Below, in pieces: positions 62,395 to 64,000 of a stretch of DNA of 64,000 bases. Origin of the DNA: Burhinus oedicnemus. Taxonomy: Eukaryota; Chordata; Aves; Charadriiformes; Burhinidae. How positions within the stretch are numbered: the first letter of the stretch is position 1; each line of letters opens with the position of its first letter. The notes under the pieces are model-generated. The model saw nothing but the letters and a program-made list of their open reading frames with translations, had not been told where the DNA came from and did not search any database. The DNA lies in NCBI GenBank assembly GCA_008921705.1, contig VFFE01009182.1:1137655-1201654 (forward strand). Direction: 5' to 3'. The position numbers were made by a program, and so were the translations under genes.

Positions 62395-64000
62395 CAGAAG
62401 GAAGGGATAAAAGAGTTTGAACACTGATATTATATAAAATAAATGCTCTGTATGTCAAGTATAAAGTTGTAACAAAAAATGTTTAGGTTTAGGTGACTTG
62501 GTAAAAAGTCTTTATTTTGATTTATTCCCTGACACTTTCCAATCCCTCTGTGAACAATGAGCCTATAGTATTAATAGGACACTACCCAACGTGTCTTTTT
62601 CTTTATAACAGTGCAAAAGAATACTAAAGTATTTGGGAAAAAAAATAAAAATTAACTTAAGCTTGAGTGTTTTATCTGGCTCTGCTCCAAACCAAACAGA
62701 GCACAGGGAGGGCAGTGACTTCAGGGTGCTGAGAATAACTGTCAGGCTTAGAGTTCTGAATGGTCTTTGTTCACCTCTTAAAAGAAATAGTACAGAGAGA
62801 TTATATAGTGTATATAAGATATATTTATACATTATGTATGCATATACATTGCCTGTTGTTTCAGGAGGACCTTAAAAAGAGAGAAAAGCAGAAGCTGATA
62901 TTACCTTATTTTCCACTGAATGTTTTCTAAGTTTAGTCACTATTTTATTTTGAGATGCTGTGATACAAATTGGTGGTCATATGTTGTTGAATTCCCCACC
63001 TGTTCCCATTATTTCTGTATGGAGTTGATTGTGAAGCGGTTGCATACAAAAGCATGAAGTAACATCTGTGGCTTCTGGAATGGAAGGATAAGAACTTCTG
63101 TCTTTGCAAAATGCTCATGTTTACTGCATCACTGAAGTTAAAATGTCTATGTTAACGTTGTTACAGATTCTGAGGCAGAAACAGGTTAACGGGCTTTAAA
63201 TGAAGGTTGGTTACAAGGAGAATGGGATGTTGTTCATGACAGCTTTACACCTCTTACTGCTTTTCATGATTTTTCTAGTTAACCACAGAGACCCCACAAT
63301 TAGATCCACTGCTGTTCTTCTGAAGTGGACTCTAGTCTTACGCCCAGATATTTATTTTTTTTTGTCATTTGGTGATGTCAGGCAAGGGGTAATATACTGC
63401 AGTTAGTAAAATGGAGTTGTGCTAGTGTATCAACCTGTGTGTAATACATCGTTGTTTCTGCTCAATAAATGTATGTGTTTTGCTCTCTTTTTTAATGGCT
63501 TGTCCATTAAAATGGCCTTAATATTCTTCACAGGTCTGATTTGAGATAGTTTTAAAAATCTAAATACTAGAAAGTGTATTCCCTCCTTGATCTGCTTTAA
63601 TGGAAGCTGTATCTAGGGATGAGAGGACAATAGATCTTCCCATGTCTGAGTGAGATTACTTCTTTGGAGTTTTGGAAAGGTAATTTATCTTAAAAAATGA
63701 TGTTGTTTAAAACCACCTTGTTTGTTTCTTAAATGCAATAAACCAGAGCTGCCAGCTGCATAGAAGTAACCTGAATCTTAGAAAAACACTCAGGTACTTG
63801 GAAATTATTTCTGGGAATCTTGGAATATGGGATTTACAGGCTTATGGAACATGCAAAAAGAAAATCTTAGAGCTGTAAAGTAAGCCAAGCACACACAGCT
63901 TCTATTTTTGAGTGTTTATTTCCTGTGTCTTTCTAACATCTGGTAATGAAATAAATTCTTAAGATTGAAATGCAGTACCAGGGCTTAATTTTTCAGAGTG
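62395..64000. other. AT-rich noncoding DNA
   Basis: No gene, repeat family or splice-bounded open frame is recognised. Open frames are all below 90 codons and lack domains. Confidence 0.5.

Overview
The window is vertebrate nuclear DNA, almost certainly from a bird. It is AT-rich and gene-poor. Its recognisable repeats are CR1 LINEs (a younger avian type ending in ATTCTATG units, and much older decayed copies) and solo retroviral LTRs. No L1, Alu-like SINE or tRNA-derived SINE was seen. There are no operons, no rRNA or tRNA genes and no CRISPR array. No protein-coding gene of the host can be called with confidence. The window is best read as intergenic DNA or the inside of very long introns.

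Layout. Positions 1-10,000 hold unique AT-rich DNA with one short solo LTR (1248-1592, + strand, 6-bp flanking duplication with one mismatch) and a 28-bp near-perfect palindrome at 2918-2945. Positions 10,000-23,900 are mostly featureless, with a strong-looking 27-nt microexon candidate at 10362-10388. A 5'-truncated avian CR1 lies at about 23,950-24,759 (+) and keeps a long open frame for the C-terminal part of ORF2. A small CpG cluster sits near 26,690-26,850. An ancient CR1 endonuclease-region fragment (-) lies near 29,690-29,960. A second ancient CR1 (-), covering RT and the 3' end, starts near 40,244 and runs into the most unusual part of the window.

At 41,204-44,429 two nearly identical copies of one segment flank a run of exactly 20 N (42,434-42,453). 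The left copy lacks 750 bp that the right copy has (43,059-43,808). The ancient LINE continues across the left edge of those 750 bp. The longer form is therefore ancestral, and the whole arrangement looks like two haplotypes placed end to end by a scaffolder rather than a true tandem duplication.

Positions 44,430-55,290 contain an A/C-rich tract next to a CR1 tail (48,838-49,039) and a (GT)27 microsatellite. Positions 55,299-56,391 are a complete solo LTR of ERVL type (-) with a perfect 5-bp duplication. A second, older LTR of the same family and orientation begins at 61,576. Between them, at 61,372-61,412, is a perfect 17-bp inverted repeat with a 7-nt loop.

Several very short intervals (27-42 nt) bounded by good splice-site matches are listed as low-confidence exon candidates. 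Four of them share one phase and are open in it, but at least one equally good-looking decoy is closed in all frames. No new biological system was found. The results most worth checking are the haplotype duplication with its 750-bp indel, the two hairpins and the microexon candidates.
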